Positions 46,930-58,975 of a stretch of 64,000 nt of DNA are shown piece after piece. The position numbers and the translations under genes were made by a program. This stretch comes from Canis aureus (lineage: Eukaryota; Chordata; Mammalia; Carnivora; Canidae): positions 34,302,501 to 34,366,500 of the forward strand of contig NC_135612.1 of NCBI RefSeq assembly GCF_053574225.1, written 5' to 3'. The notes under the pieces were generated by a model, which saw only the letters and a program-made list of their open reading frames with translations, had not been told where the DNA came from and did not search any database. Every line of letters begins with the position of its first letter. Within the stretch, counting starts at the first letter, position 1.

Positions 46930-47905
46930 CAAAGACTCATGGCCCTGACAAATGATCTTTGACAAGGCCAAGATCATTCAAATGGGAAAGGGACAGTCTC
47001 CCAACAAATGGTGTTGGGTAGACTGGATATCGCATGCAAAAGAATGATGTTAGACCCTTACTTCATGCTATATAGAAAAATTAACTTAAAATGGATCAAA
47101 GACCTAAAGGTAAAATCAGAAACTACAAAACTCTTAGAAGAGAACATTGGGGAAAAGCTTCATGACATTGGAGTTGGCAATTATGCCTTGCATATGACAC
47201 CAAAAGCACAGGCAACAAAAAATAAATAAATTAGATTACATCAAAATGTAAAACTTCTGTGTATCAGACACAGTCAATAGAGTGCAAAGGCAACCTCCAG
47301 AATGGGAGGGAACATATGCAACTCACATATCTGATATGTGGTTAATTTACAACATAGAAAGAACTCCTGCAACTTAACAACAAATAAGCAAAAAATATCT
47401 GATTTAAAAATGGTCAAAGGACTTAGACATTTCTTCAAAGATATTCAAATGACCATTAAGCACTTGAAAAGACAGCTCTAGTCATTAGGAAAATGCAAAT
47501 CAAAACCACAATGAGATATCACTTCACCTTCATTATGATAAGTACTTCACTTTCATGAAAAACAACAGCAACAGAAAATAACAAGTTGTGGCAAGGACGT
47601 GGAGAAACTGAAACTCTCAAGCATGGTGGGAATGTAAAATGATACAATCACTATAGAAAACAGTATAGCAGTTCTTCAAAAAAAATTAAACATGGAATTA
47701 TATAACCTAGCAATTCCACTTCTGGGTATATACCCAAAAGAATTAAAAGCAAACATATATTTGTACACCCATGTTCATAGCATCATCATGCACAAAAGCC
47801 AATAAATGGAAGCAACTCGAGTGCCCACGGAGGAATAAATGGATAAACCAAATGTAGTGTATTCATATGAACTATTATTTAGCCTTAAAAGGAAAGAGAT
47901 TCTGA
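46930..47905 (+). mobile_element. Ancient L1, left part (ORF2 region)
   Basis: 'caaatggtgttgggtagactggatatc', 'ttaacttaaaatggatcaaagacctaaa' and 'atcaaaaccacaatgagatatcactt' are ORF2 3'-region landmarks of old L1 families. The reading frame is broken many times; a 73-codon open piece lies at 47008-47229. Interrupted at its right end by an LTR-like insertion, after which the same L1 resumes. Antisense to GABRG3. Confidence 0.85.
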
Positions 47906-48435
47906 AAGTTTGTATTCTTTTATTTGATGGTCAAATGTAGCCGCAAGAGAAGAGGCTCAGAATAACAAAGTTTATTATATTCACAAGTCCTGGACACTGG
48001 AGATATGCCTTGTAGGGCCACATGGGAAAGACATCAGGGTGGTCAGGAGGCAGAAGCCAGGGCAAAGTAGAGAGGGAAGGCACTTATGCCATGATTATAA
48101 ATAGGATTTCAGCAGGAAAGACACAGCAAGGCAGGATAAACAGTTAGGATTGGCTTGTTTGAATAATTACTGTGGTCTCTAGTACACCTGGGATGATTAA
48201 GGCAGAAGAATACTGCTTCCTGTAGTGTAAGGGCCAGAGAGGGACTATGGCTCTGGATTGGTTAGCCTGCATATCAAAAGTATGGCTCTGGCTAGGCCCT
48301 TTGCTATCTCTAAGAATTGGCTAGCCCCAGAGGAACAGTCTTGTTCTCAGTCAAAAAGGGTTTTTAAGATATTAAAACATCATAATATTCAAATTATAAA
48401 TATAAAATTAAAATATATGTGTGTTTATGTATGCA
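47906..48435 (-). mobile_element. LTR-like insertion inside an L1
   Basis: The L1 text stops after 'aggaaagagattc' and resumes near 48440 at 'gatgcacgttacaacatggatgaacc'. The inserted block read backwards has a poly(A) signal (47971-47976), 'gttattctgagcctcttctcttgcggcta' and a TG/CA-like edge, as in an LTR. The family was not recognised. Confidence 0.55.
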
Positions 48436-48795
48436 GATATGCACACAATGATGCACGTTACAACATGGATGAACCTTAAGGATATTATACTAAGTGAAAT
48501 ATGTCAGTCAAAAAAGACACATACTTTTTAAGTCAACCTATATGAGGTACTGGCATAGAAAAATTCATAGAGACAGAAAGAAGAATGGTGGCTGCCAAGG
48601 GCTGCGGGAGGCAGGGATGGTGGGGTTAGTGTTTAATGGGTACAGAGTTTCAGTCCTGCAAGATGAAAAGAGTCCTGGAGATGGATGGTGGTGATGCTTT
48701 CAAAACACATTCATACAGTACCACTGAACTGTACACTTAAATGTGGCCAAGATAGTAAATTTTATGTTACATATATTTTACCACAATAAGAAAAG
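48436..48795 (+). mobile_element. Ancient L1, right part (3' end)
   Basis: Continues the L1 of 46930-47905: 'aaccttaaggatattatactaagtgaaatatgtcagtc', 'aatggtggctgccaagggctg', 'tgaactgtacacttaaatgtgg', and ends 'tattttaccacaataag', the old L1 3' end. Confidence 0.85.
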
Positions 48796-50059
48796 ATTAA
48801 GCCCTGGGTAGCTGGTGAAGGATGAAGAGTTACACAGAGGTAAAGAAGCTAGCAATGAGGAGGCAAGAGGAGGGGATGTGATTTTCTGAGTGAGCGGGGG
48901 AAGAGTCTATTGGAAAAGAGTATATATATAAAATAGGGCTAATGGTACGGGGTCTCATATATTTTGCCCAAAAATGTATTCACTTTTCAATTCTTCATTT
49001 CAATTCTACCTTACCTATTTGGATGTCATTATCTCCTATAAATTTAGAACTAGTATGTCTGAGAAGAATCACAAACTCATAAGCTGTGCAGCATAAATGA
49101 ACATGGCAAAGATGCACTGGGTAAGCCTTGACAAGCATCAACCACATTTATTCCTTGGAAAGATGCATGTGGCCCAAAGGCAGTAATGTAAGACTGTTCT
49201 TCTACTTGCCTCTGTCACAAGACCAACGCACATACCTGCTTGGTTATTTTTCTCCATTCAACCAGAGGCTTCCTCATCTTAGAACAAGCATCCTAGAATT
49301 ATCTATCAGTCATGAGCTGAGGAGATGACCCAGATGCACAGACAAGAAATGGCACCTGTCAGAGTGGCCTTGCTAGGGGAAGAGTATAGGTCTAGGGTAG
49401 ATCGGTCTACTGATGAATGCAAGGGCACATGGCTGAATTTTGCTCTTCAGAATGCTACTTAAATCCTGGAGGTTAACAGGTTCTTTGCCTTATTTTGGAC
49501 ACAAAAGGAACCCTGTCATGATAAAAAGTCAATAAATTATTCCAATGCACAAAAGTCTATTTTTTTTGATGCTCAACATCCAAAACCACGTCTAATATAG
49601 TACAAGATTCCTATTAGACAAACTCAGCTCCTCTTGTGAAAAGAAAAATAAATCAAATTTCATATCCAAAATTCCCAACAAGTTATATGTTAAGGGGCCT
49701 CATTTAAGTATTGTGAATGGGTACTTCTTACCAGGGGTCTAACATTCCAAACCTGAATAATATAGGTAGTAAAAACATTTCTGTATAATCTGCCACCAGT
49801 CCATTGCTTCCCAGTTACATATAAATCTTAACAAACATCTTTGATTTTTCTCCCTTCCAAATGTGGTGGTTACGGTTCTGGCCTTGGGCCCCCAAATATG
49901 AGCACCAATGTCATTCAAATATGTCACTGTGCCTCAAAATAAGGTCAGCTCTGAGCTTCTCATAGCACATAAGGGGCGTACTGGTGATCCAATTCCACAT
50001 CTTCTAACTTCTCTAAGACTAAATGGAAAGGTATATTGAGCTGGCTTCTCAAAGGCCCC
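48796..50059. other. Unique intronic sequence
   Basis: No exon or repeat recognised. I looked here for the upstream GABRG3 exon and did not find it. Confidence 0.4.
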
Positions 50060-50270
50060 AGAACTTTCTCTCTTTTGCGGGGTTGAGGAGAGAGAGCATG
50101 AGCTGGAGGGAGGGTAAGAAGGGGCAGAGGGAGAGAGGGAGAATCTTAAGCAGGCTTCATGTCCAGCACAGGGCCAGATGTGGGCCTGGACCTCAAAACC
50201 CTGAAAATCATTACCTGAGCCAAAATCAAGAGTCCGATGCTTAGCCATCTATGAGTCACCCAGGCACCCT
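50060..50270 (-). mobile_element. Old SINEC element
   Basis: Reverse SINEC: GA-rich middle (50085-50145), 'aagcaggcttcatgtccagca', 'gatgcttagccatctatgagtcacccaggcaccc'. Strongly diverged with no clear target duplication. Sense to GABRG3. Confidence 0.85.
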
Positions 50271-51394
50271 CTTTCTCTCTAAAACCATAGAATTACAATA
50301 GTATGTTTTACTTGAGAAAAATTGGAGAATAAAATAAAAAAGACAGTAGAAAACAGAGGAGTTATGCTTAGTGGATTCATGGGACCCTAGGTGAGTCAGT
50401 GTCAATTCCTCTGGGGAAAGTAAAAGAGCAGGAATCCATCCCAGAGGGAATGAGGTTAAAGATTTACACAAAACACACAACATGTTGAAGTAGTAGTCCT
50501 CAAAGACCACAAAGACCAGTACTAATAATCATTTGGTTTTTCTTGAGTCATTTGATTAGTATCTCTTACAAAAGATGGCTCATACAAATTTTAAATAAGT
50601 GCCTGGGATCTATTAGGAAAAATTACTTTACATATAGTAACTGAGAGGAAAAGGTGTACTGCCTTTCTCTGAATCTCCATATTCTTAGGTCACTTGCTAC
50701 TTTTAAGTCATAAGCAGCCCTTAACATTCCCAATGAAGACTGGCTCTTGGAGAGAAGGGTCTACTGGTGACTTAGTCTCACCCCTTCCCACAGTATCTGC
50801 CACAGTTCCTGACACACAGTAGGTACTCATTGAATACTAGATAACTATGCTTTCTGAAAATTGTTTTTATTATTAAAACAAATTATTAAAAATTTGGTTT
50901 ATTATATTTAAATGGATTTTACATGTTAAATGTTCACATGAGATTGAAAACTGTAACAGGAAGAAAAATTTTTAAATGTCCCCTGGAACCTGATGACAAC
51001 CACAAATTGATGCAAGTAGTCAAGACCAAGTAGTCAAAAGCTGATAAAAGATTGTCCAATACAAGGATATTCCTGGAAATAGGCATCTGTTACAACAGAA
51101 ATTACATTAGATTCCTGGTAGAGGAAAAAGCTGAGAATGGTACTGGGAGAGCAAATGAAACCGTTTATGCTCATTCATAAACAAGCAAGAAATAGACAAT
51201 GACAGAAATACAGACTACAATAGATGAGATATAGGGCCAGTAGGTGTTGACAGGGATATAAAATGCAGAATGAGGGAAGGCTCAGGTGATTATAGCTCTC
51301 CACAGAAGGTAATGCTTTATGAGTTAGCCCCAGACTGGCAGCAAGAGGGAGGAGGAATGTAGACCCCAAAGGACACTAAACAAAAGTGTTAAGT
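50271..51394. other. Intronic sequence with a worn L2/MIR end
   Basis: 'cagttcctgacacacagtaggtactcattgaatac' at about 50803-50840 resembles the common L2/MIR 3' end. The rest is unique. Confidence 0.4.
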
Positions 51395-51605
51395 GAGGTG
51401 ACACAGCCAGTAGAGCATGCTGCTTGGCTTTGCAGAGTGGCTCTGCCATTTACAAGTTCTGTAATTTTGAAAAGTGTCTTAACATCTCTGTGCCTCAGTT
51501 CCACTATGTGTAAGATGAGCCGAAAGGAAAACCTAATTCTTGGTGGGGACTCAGGGGGGTGGTTAGGTAGCTGTGAAATGAATAGTAGGTGCTCAGTAAA
51601 TGTTT
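51395..51605 (+). mobile_element. MIR element
   Basis: 'gagtggctctgccatttacaagttctgtaattttg', 'cttaacatctctgtgcctcagttccactatgtgtaagatgag' and 'agtaggtgctcagtaaatgtttgc' follow the MIR core and 3' end in order. Confidence 0.75.
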
Positions 51606-51797
51606 GCTATGGCTGCTGGGGCCCGTGGAGTTAGACACAGAAAAGAATGTCAAAATCTTGCATTTGTTGCCTTTCAACTAATATTTAGGTCTAAAAGTCA
51701 CTCTAGTCACTTAAATTCTATTTTTTCATGAAAAGTTTAAATATACTGACAGAAAGATTTAAATCCTGGCAAATAAAATTTTAAAAAGAGGAATAAG

Positions 51798-51990
51798 GGG
51801 CACCTGGGTGGCTTAGCTGGCTAAGCATCTGCTTTTACCTCAGGTCATGATCTCAGGACCCTGAGATTGACCCCTCTAGATCTCCCTGCTTAGCAGGGAG
51901 CCCGCTTCTCCCTCTCCCTCTGCCACTCCTGCTTGTATGTACTTGCTCTCTCTCTCTCTCTCTTAAAAAAATAAAATATTTTAAAAACAA
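51798..51990 (+). mobile_element. Older SINEC element
   Basis: Head GGGGCACCTGGGTGGCTTAG, diverged B box (gagattgacccct), CT-rich middle, tail 'taaaaaaataaaatattttaaaaac'. AAAATTTTAAAAA before it and AAATATTTTAAAAAC after it may be the target duplication. Antisense to GABRG3. Confidence 0.92.
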
Positions 51991-53105
51991 TAACTTAGTG
52001 GGAGTTTATCATCACCATCACCATCATCATAAATAAATCTTTCCAGTCTCTTCTTAAAATGCAAATACTGCCTCTGAGGTTTACATTAAGTCCATCTATA
52101 CCACTTGACAGAGATGTGTTTTCAAATGTTTTTCTCTAGATAGGAGAATACTAGGTTATCCAGGGATGAGTGAAGGGATTTGAGAGGAAGAGGTACATAG
52201 AATGGACAACCTTGGTGACTATCATAATTTTATCAAGACCCTAAGACCATGTTTGACATAGGTTAGTCCTGGAGCACTGAAAGCACTATTTTGGGTTCCA
52301 TTTCAGCTTTGTTAGGGTTCCTACTTGGCCACTTAACTTGATTCTGACATTCCATTATAAGGTTTACAGCTAATCCCATCTCCACTAATCCTAGTACTAT
52401 AGATGCAACTCTAAAGCCTTATTTCTTTCCCAATCATCCTTTAAGTATGTGATCATAAGTGGACCAACAAGAGTTAAAAGATCAAGATAAAGTTGTCATC
52501 ACCTCAGACCTGGGCCACACCTGATAAATAATAAGAAAGAAGGCAAACAGTGAGATTCTGCTTTTGTATGCATTCATATAAAAATGTATTACTGAGGTAG
52601 ACAGCCTGAGAATTCATATTCTCCAAAGAATGAAGAGAGTACTGATGTTAAAGTTCAGAACCACAGCTTCAGAACTCCAATGGGGATACAGATTTCCACC
52701 TCTTAAGAGTTTAGTGGTAATAAAGATAGAGGAATTTAGAAAGGCATCTGAAAAATCTAATAATTTTATAAATTTGAATCTGAAGTCACCATATGACCTT
52801 GTGAAAACAACTTAAATTTTCTGGGTCTCATTTTTTACAATCTGTAAACCGAGTGAAGTTTTCCTCCAAGCATGAACTCAATTTATTACAACAGGAAAGA
52901 TACATCTTAGCAATGCTCTTCATGATAGCACCTTGTCCTTTCTACTACCTAACTGGGAATATCAAAGTATATTCACCAACAGAATTTTTAGTCCATGGTA
53001 GATATGAAAAAAATAATGCATTACATCTTTAAACAACAAGCAGATTGAGAATGGTATTAAAAGCCTGGTATGTAACAGATCTTATTGTACTTTAAAATGT
53101 ATAAC
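51991..53105. other. Unique intronic sequence
   Basis: Short ATC/ACC triplet patch at 52009-52031. Nothing else recognised. Confidence 0.4.
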
Positions 53106-53290
53106 AGGGGCACCTGGATAGCTTAGTTAGTCAAACACCTGCTTTTGGCTGAGGCCATGTGGGATGGAGCTTCACAATGGGATCCCTGGTCAGTGAAGAG
53201 CCTGCTTCTCCCTCTGCCTATGTCTCTGCCTCTCTCTGTGTGTCTCTCATGCATAAATAAAATCTTTTTAAAAGGGGGGAAAAAAGAAAA
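53106..53290 (+). mobile_element. SINEC element with internal deletion
   Basis: Head GGGGCACCTGGATAGCTTAG, then the B-box region is shortened and rearranged (53150-53190) before the usual 'agcctgcttctccctctgcc' and A-rich tail. Confidence 0.88.
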
Positions 53291-54455
53291 AAATTCACTT
53301 GAGGGACACAGGAGCAGACTTCACCAAGCAGAAGAAAGAATCAGTATCTCAAAAATAGGACATTCAAAATTACCAAGCTGGATGAACCAAAAGAAAAAAA
53401 AGAATGAAGAAAAATGAAGATAGTTTAAGGGATTTATGAGATACCATCAAGCGAACAACATATGCATATGAGGGTTCCAGAAAGAAAAGAAACACAAGTG
53501 CAGAGCCTATATGAAGAAATTACGGCCAAAAATGTCCCAATTTGGAGAAGATAAATGGATATACAAATTCAAAAAGCTCAAGGAACTCCAAGTAGGATAA
53601 TCTTAAGAGATCTACACAGAGACACATCATAATCAAACTAAAAAATCACACACAAAGAGAGAATCTTGAAAACAGAGAAATGATTCATCACATATAAGGG
53701 AGCCCCTATTAGATCATCATTGGATTTTTTAGCAGAAACTTTGATGCATCAATGGTAATGGGATAATATATTCCAAGTGCTGAAAGATAAAACTGAAAAC
53801 CAAGAATATCATGTTTGGCAAAACCATCCTTCAAAAATGAAGGAGAAATTAAGACTTTCCCAGCCAAACAAAAACTGAGTAAGTTCATTACCATAAGACC
53901 TTCCCTACAAGAAATACTGAAGGCAGTCCTTCAAGTTGAAGCAAAAAGATAATGAATAGAAATGCAAAACTACACAAAAATACAAAATTACCTGGTAAAT
54001 GTATACAAATAAATAAATAATCCTAGAGTATTGTAATGTAGGTACATAAACCACTTTTAAATATGATAGATATTTCTAAAAATGTATAGAAAGTACCCAT
54101 AAATCTATGTTAATGAATATACAGTATAAAAATAAGTAATTTATGTCATCAAAAGCACAAAGTTTTCAGGGGGTACAGAGATGTAAAGAAGTAGAGTTTT
54201 TATATGCAATTGAAGTTATTATCAGTTTAACATAGATTATTATAACTTTAAGATATTTAGTATAATAGTAACCACAAAGAAAATACCTTATAGAATATAA
54301 ACAAAAGGAAGTGAGAAGGGAAACAAAACAGGTCACTACAAAAAATAAATGAAAATTTAAAAATGCAGTGAGAGGAGAAGAGGGACAAAAATGTGTAAGA
54401 CATACAGAAAACACTAAACTGACAATGTAAGTCTTTCCATAACAATAGTCACTTT

Positions 54456-54670
54456 AAAAGTAAATGGATTGTGGTGCCTAGGTGGCTCAGTCAGTTAGGC
54501 ATCTGACTCTTGATTTAGGTGCAGGTCAGGATCTCAGGGTAGCGAGACTGAGCCCTGCATGGAGCCTGCTTAAGATTCTCTCTCTCCCTCTGTCCCTCTC
54601 CTGCTTGCTAACTCTCTCTTTCTCTCTTCCCCTTCCCTCCTCCCTCTCTAAAAAAAAAAGTAAATGGATT
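54456..54670 (+). mobile_element. SINEC element inserted into old L1
   Basis: The body (54471-54655) begins GTGGTGCCTAGGTGGCTCAG. AAAAGTAAATGGATT flanks it perfectly at 54456-54470 and 54656-54670, and the L1 text continues across. It is younger than the L1. Confidence 0.95.
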
Positions 54671-54744
54671 AAATGTCTCAAAAAAAAAAAAAAAGACACA
54701 TCCACGTATTGCCTCAATGGTTAAAAAATCAAAGATCCAACTTG

Positions 54745-54745
<1 letters not shown>

Positions 54746-54793
<48 letters not shown>
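54746..54793. repeat. (TA)24 microsatellite
   Basis: Forty-eight bases of pure TA inside the old L1. Able to extrude as a cruciform and probably length-variable. Confidence 0.97.
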
Positions 54794-54794
<1 letters not shown>

Positions 54795-55280
54795 CCATTA
54801 AAACAAATTAAGAAAAACACATGATAATGTCAATTGATTCACAAAAAGCATTTGACAAAACTTAATATCCTCTCACGGTAAAAAAAAAAAAAAATTCAAC
54901 AAACTCGCAACAGAGAGAAATTACCACAATATAACAAAGGACACACATGAAAAGCCCACAGCCTATACAACAAACAAATAAAAGGCATCCAAAATACAAA
55001 GGAAGAAGAAAAATTATATCTATACAGAAACATTACCTTATAAGTTGAAAACTCTAAAGATTCTATACACATACACACACATACACAAGTTCATCAGTTG
55101 CAGGATATAAAAACACAAAAATCAGTTGGATTTCTACGCACTAACAATGAATAATCTGAAAAAGAAATTCAAAAAACAGTTCAAGTTACAATAACATCAA
55201 AAAGAGTAAAATACTTAGAAATAAATTCAACCCAAGGAGAAAAAGACTTGTACATTGAAAACCATAAAACATTGGTGATA

Positions 55281-55494
55281 GAAATTTAAAAAGGGATGCC
55301 TGGGTGGCTCAGCAGGTGAGCGTCTGCCTTTGGCTCAGGGTGTGATCTTGCAGTCCCGGGATCAAGTCCTATGTTGGGCTCCCTGCATGGAGCCTGCTTC
55401 TCCCTCTGCCTATGTCTCTGACTCTCTCTCTCTCTCTCTGTGTCTCTCATAAATAAATAAATAAAAATCTTTTTAAAAAAAGAAATTTAAAAAG
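55281..55494 (+). mobile_element. SINEC element inserted into old L1
   Basis: The body (55294-55481) begins GGGATGCCTGGGTGGCTCAG. GAAATTTAAAAAG flanks it exactly at 55281-55293 and 55482-55494. Confidence 0.95.
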
Positions 55495-56544
55495 ACACCA
55501 GAAAGTGAAAGACATCCTGTGTTCATGGGTGGGAAGACTTAATATTTTTAAGATGTCAATACTATCCAAAATTCCAATGACATTTTTGGCACAAATAGAA
55601 AATTCCATTCTAAAATCTATATTGAATCTCAAGGGTCCTTAAAGATCATAACAGTCTTAAGAAAAAAAAAGACTCAAGGTAGTAGTCTCACATATCCCTA
55701 AACATACTACAAAGCAACAGTAATCAAATTGGTGTGGTAGTGGCATTAAGAGATATATAGACCAATGAAACACCTTTATGTATATGGCCAAATGATATTT
55801 GACAAGAGTGCCAAAACTATATAATGGGGAAAGGACAGTCTCTTCATCAAATGATGTTGTAAAAACTGCATATCTATGTGAAAAGAATGAAGCTATAACA
55901 TTATCTTACCCCATATAGAGAAATTAACTCAAAATGTATCAAAGATCTTAAAATTATACCTAAAACTACAAGACTCTTAGAAAACTCCTAAAACAACATG
56001 AGCAAGTATTCATGATATTGGATTTGGCAATGAATTCTTGAATATGACATCAAAAGCCCAAAGGACAAAGGCAAAGATAGATAAATGGGACTATATTAAA
56101 CTTAAAAACTTCTGAAATCACAGTAGCCAAGAGGTGGAAGTAATCTAAATGTCAAGCAACATATGGGTGGATAAGAAAAGTATATACAAATACAATGGAA
56201 CTACTCATCCTTAGAAAAGAAGGAAATCTGTCATATGCTAGAGTATGGATGAACCTTGATAACATTATGCTGAGTGAAATGAGCCAGCCACAAAAGGAAA
56301 AGCGCTACATGATTCCACTTATATGAAGTCAAAAGCCAGCTGTGATCCTGTGATTCTATTATAACCAATTAAGCATTAATAGTACAAAGTACTTTTTACT
56401 GAACTCTTTCAAATTTCTTTCACTTTCCAACCTACTTTTACAATTCAACTTTTCAGTATTACAATGAATGTCTTTTATTAATATTTGTGTTTTAATATTA
56501 TCCTTTCTAAGAGTATATGGTAAATCCTATCTTTGCCTTCCTAT

Positions 56545-56800
56545 CTAACATTCTTTATTCATTCAACAAATAATCAATGAGTAAATACTGAGTTAGACAC
56601 TGTCCTAGGAACTGAGGATAGCCCATAGTCAAGACATAAAACTCCTATTTTCTTTCATAGACTTTAAATCATAGTGAGTTAAACAGACAGAAAACAAGTA
56701 AACTAATCATAAATCAGTTATTTTGATAGTGACAAGGACCATGATGGGAATAAACTTAGATACTGAGATAAAGAGTGAATATGGTGTGAGGATAGGAGCC
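56545..56800 (-). mobile_element. L2 3' end
   Basis: 'tattcattcaacaaataatcaatgagtaaatactgagttagacactgtcctaggaactgagga' followed by 'gttaaacagacagaaaacaagtaaac' is the L2 3' end read backwards. Sense to GABRG3. Confidence 0.7.
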
Positions 56801-56934
56801 TTCCTTGGGTACTGTGGTTCACTCCCCTATAGCCATTATACCCTAGATAGTTAATACAGCCTTGACTGTAATTATTTTTGAATATCCAGACAGTCCAATT
56901 ACATCTAATGGTTAATGAAGAAAAATATGTATAG

Positions 56935-57260
56935 TATTGAATTCCCAGAAAAAGAGATATTGGGATGAAAAAAATTTGAAGAAATTTTGGCCAAGAATTT
57001 TCCCAAACTGATGAAAGACATCAAATCACAGATCTAAGTGAGTCATCGAACACCAAAAATCATAAATATAAAGAAAGCTCTATCTTGACATGTCATTATC
57101 AAACTGCTAAGTAGTCAGTGAAGAACAAAATCTTAAGAGCAGACAGATAAAGTCACATTATATAAAGAAGGAAAATGATGACTGATTTATCATAAGAAAT
57201 AACAGAGGCTAGGAAACCATGATGCAAGATTTTTAAAGAACTGAAATATTTTGACCACAG
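56935..57260 (+). mobile_element. Ancient L1 ORF1-region fragment
   Basis: 'gaagaaattttggccaagaattttcccaaactgatgaaagacatcaaatcacag' and 'tatcaaactgctaagtagtcagtgaagaac' are old L1 ORF1 landmarks. Old L1 text (ORF2 part) reappears at 62955-63345, so the large element between may have landed in this one. Confidence 0.7.
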
Positions 57261-58059
57261 TGAAGCTGCCTTAATTTTTCTAGATAAAAGGACCAGGCAA
57301 AGATAATGTGTTTCTAGAATATTTAATTAGCTGCTTATTCTAATTGCTTAAGATAGAACCCTCTCTATCCTTGTGCCCTGGGCATTCCATGATATGTTGC
57401 ATGTGTAGAACCATTCCCATTCTTATATATACCATGCACACAATCTACCCCAGAACCTTGTCTTCTCTGCTAATGTCTTGCTCTGAAAGATTATTTCTGT
57501 TTTATGTTTGTTTTTTGTTGTTGTTGTTTTGTTTTGTTTTTGTTGTTGTTGCCAGGCGGCCCCTAACTGTACAGATTGGGGGCTCCGCCCCAGGAGCATC
57601 TAGGGCCCTGCATATGGGGAGCTGCGGCAGTTACTGCGGGAGATGACTCCAGAATTGGAGAGCTGGCCACCGCCACTGTTGTTATTCCTCCTGGTGTCAC
57701 CTTGTACTTGGGACTGAGCAGGGGCATCATAGGACTGAGCCCTGCATCTGGCAGGGGGTGAGGCAGCTCCCCCAGGTGCTCACACTTGAGAATCAGCACA
57801 GCAGGCCCCTCCCCGAGAAGACTAGCTAGAAGGGCAGGGGAAAAGCAAGTTATTGAACAAACAGCACTGGAAAATTCCAAGGGAAGTCAAGGGATTTACA
57901 GTATATAGAATCAGAGGATACTCCCCCCTGTTTTTTGTTTTGTTTGTTCCCTCCACACCGGCCTTTTTTTTTTTTTTTTTCCTTTTCTCTCTTTTTCTCC
58001 TTTATCCAGTACAACTTGTTTTTGGCCACTCTGCACTGAGCAAAACGACTAGAAGGTAA

Positions 58060-58920
58060 AACTCACCACAAAAGAAAGAATCAGAAACAGTCCTCTCTCC
58101 CATAGAGTTACAAAATTTGGATTACGATTCAAAGTCAGAAAGCCAATTCAGAAGCACAATTATAAAGCTACTGGTGGCTCTAAAAAAAAGCATAAAGGAT
58201 TTAAGAAACTTCATGACTGCAGAATTTAGATCTAATCAGGCCAAAATTAAAAATAAAATGAGATGCAATCCAAACCGGAGGTCCTAATGACGAGGGTTAA
58301 CGAGGTAGAAGAACCGGTGAGCGACACAGAGATGGCAAGGAAGGAAACTTAGGAAAAAAGAGAAAAACAATGAAAAGATCATGATGATAGGATAAGGGAA
58401 ATAAATGACAGCCTCAAAAAGAAAAAATCTACATTTAATTGGGGTTCCAGAGGGCACCGAAAGGGACAGAGGTCCAGAATATGTATTTGAACAAATCATA
58501 GCTGAGAACTTCCCTAACTTGGGAAGGGAAACAGGCATTCAGATCGAGGAGATAGAGACATCCCCGCCTAAAATCAACAAAAACCACTCAACACCCTGAC
58601 ATTTAATAGGGAATCTTGCAAATTCCAAAGATAAAGAGAGGATCCCTAAAGCAGAAAGAGACAAGAAATCTCTAATCTTTATGGGGAGAAGTATTAGGAT
58701 AACAGCAGACCTCTCCACAGAGACCTGGCAGGCCAGAAAGGGCTGGCAGGATATATTCAGGGTCCTAAATGAGAAGAACCTGCAGCCAAGAATATTCTAT
58801 CCAGCAAGGCTCTCATTCAGAATAGAAGGAGAGATAAAGAGCTTACAAGATAGGCAGAAACTGAAAAAGTATGTGACCACCAAATCAGCTCTGCAAGAAA
58901 TATTAAGGGGGACTCTGTAA
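58060..58920 (+). pseudogene. L1 ORF1 remnant (RNA-binding protein)
   Basis: ORF1p is the retrotransposon's RNA-binding chaperone. The start and coiled-coil part (58060-58400) is badly decayed. The RNA-recognition part is visible (VPEGTERDRGPEYVFEQIIA, about 58447-58506), followed by NFPNLGRETGIQIEEIET, then a stop near 58597. The C-terminal domain resumes in another frame at 58681 (TWQARKGWQDIFRVLNEKNL) to the natural stop at 58918-58920. Not functional. Confidence 0.85.
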
Positions 58921-58975
58921 AAGAAAGAGGAAGTCCAAGGAAACAATCCACAAAAACAGGGACTGAATAGGTATC

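Larger units (their letters stand above)
53291..56330 (+). mobile_element. Ancient L1, ORF1 to ORF2 end, pierced by two SINEs
   Basis: Old L1 text in order: ORF1-like 'ttccagaaagaaaagaaacacaag ... ccttccctacaagaaatactgaagg' (53450-53930); ORF2 reverse-transcriptase region around 54820-55280 ('agaaaagcatttgacaaaac'-type, 'ttctacgcactaacaatgaa'); and ORF2 end 55500-56330 ('attatgctgagtgaaatgagcc'). SINEs sit at 54471-54655 and 55294-55481, and a (TA)24 array at 54746-54793. Large parts are missing and all frames are broken. Antisense to GABRG3. Confidence 0.8.
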
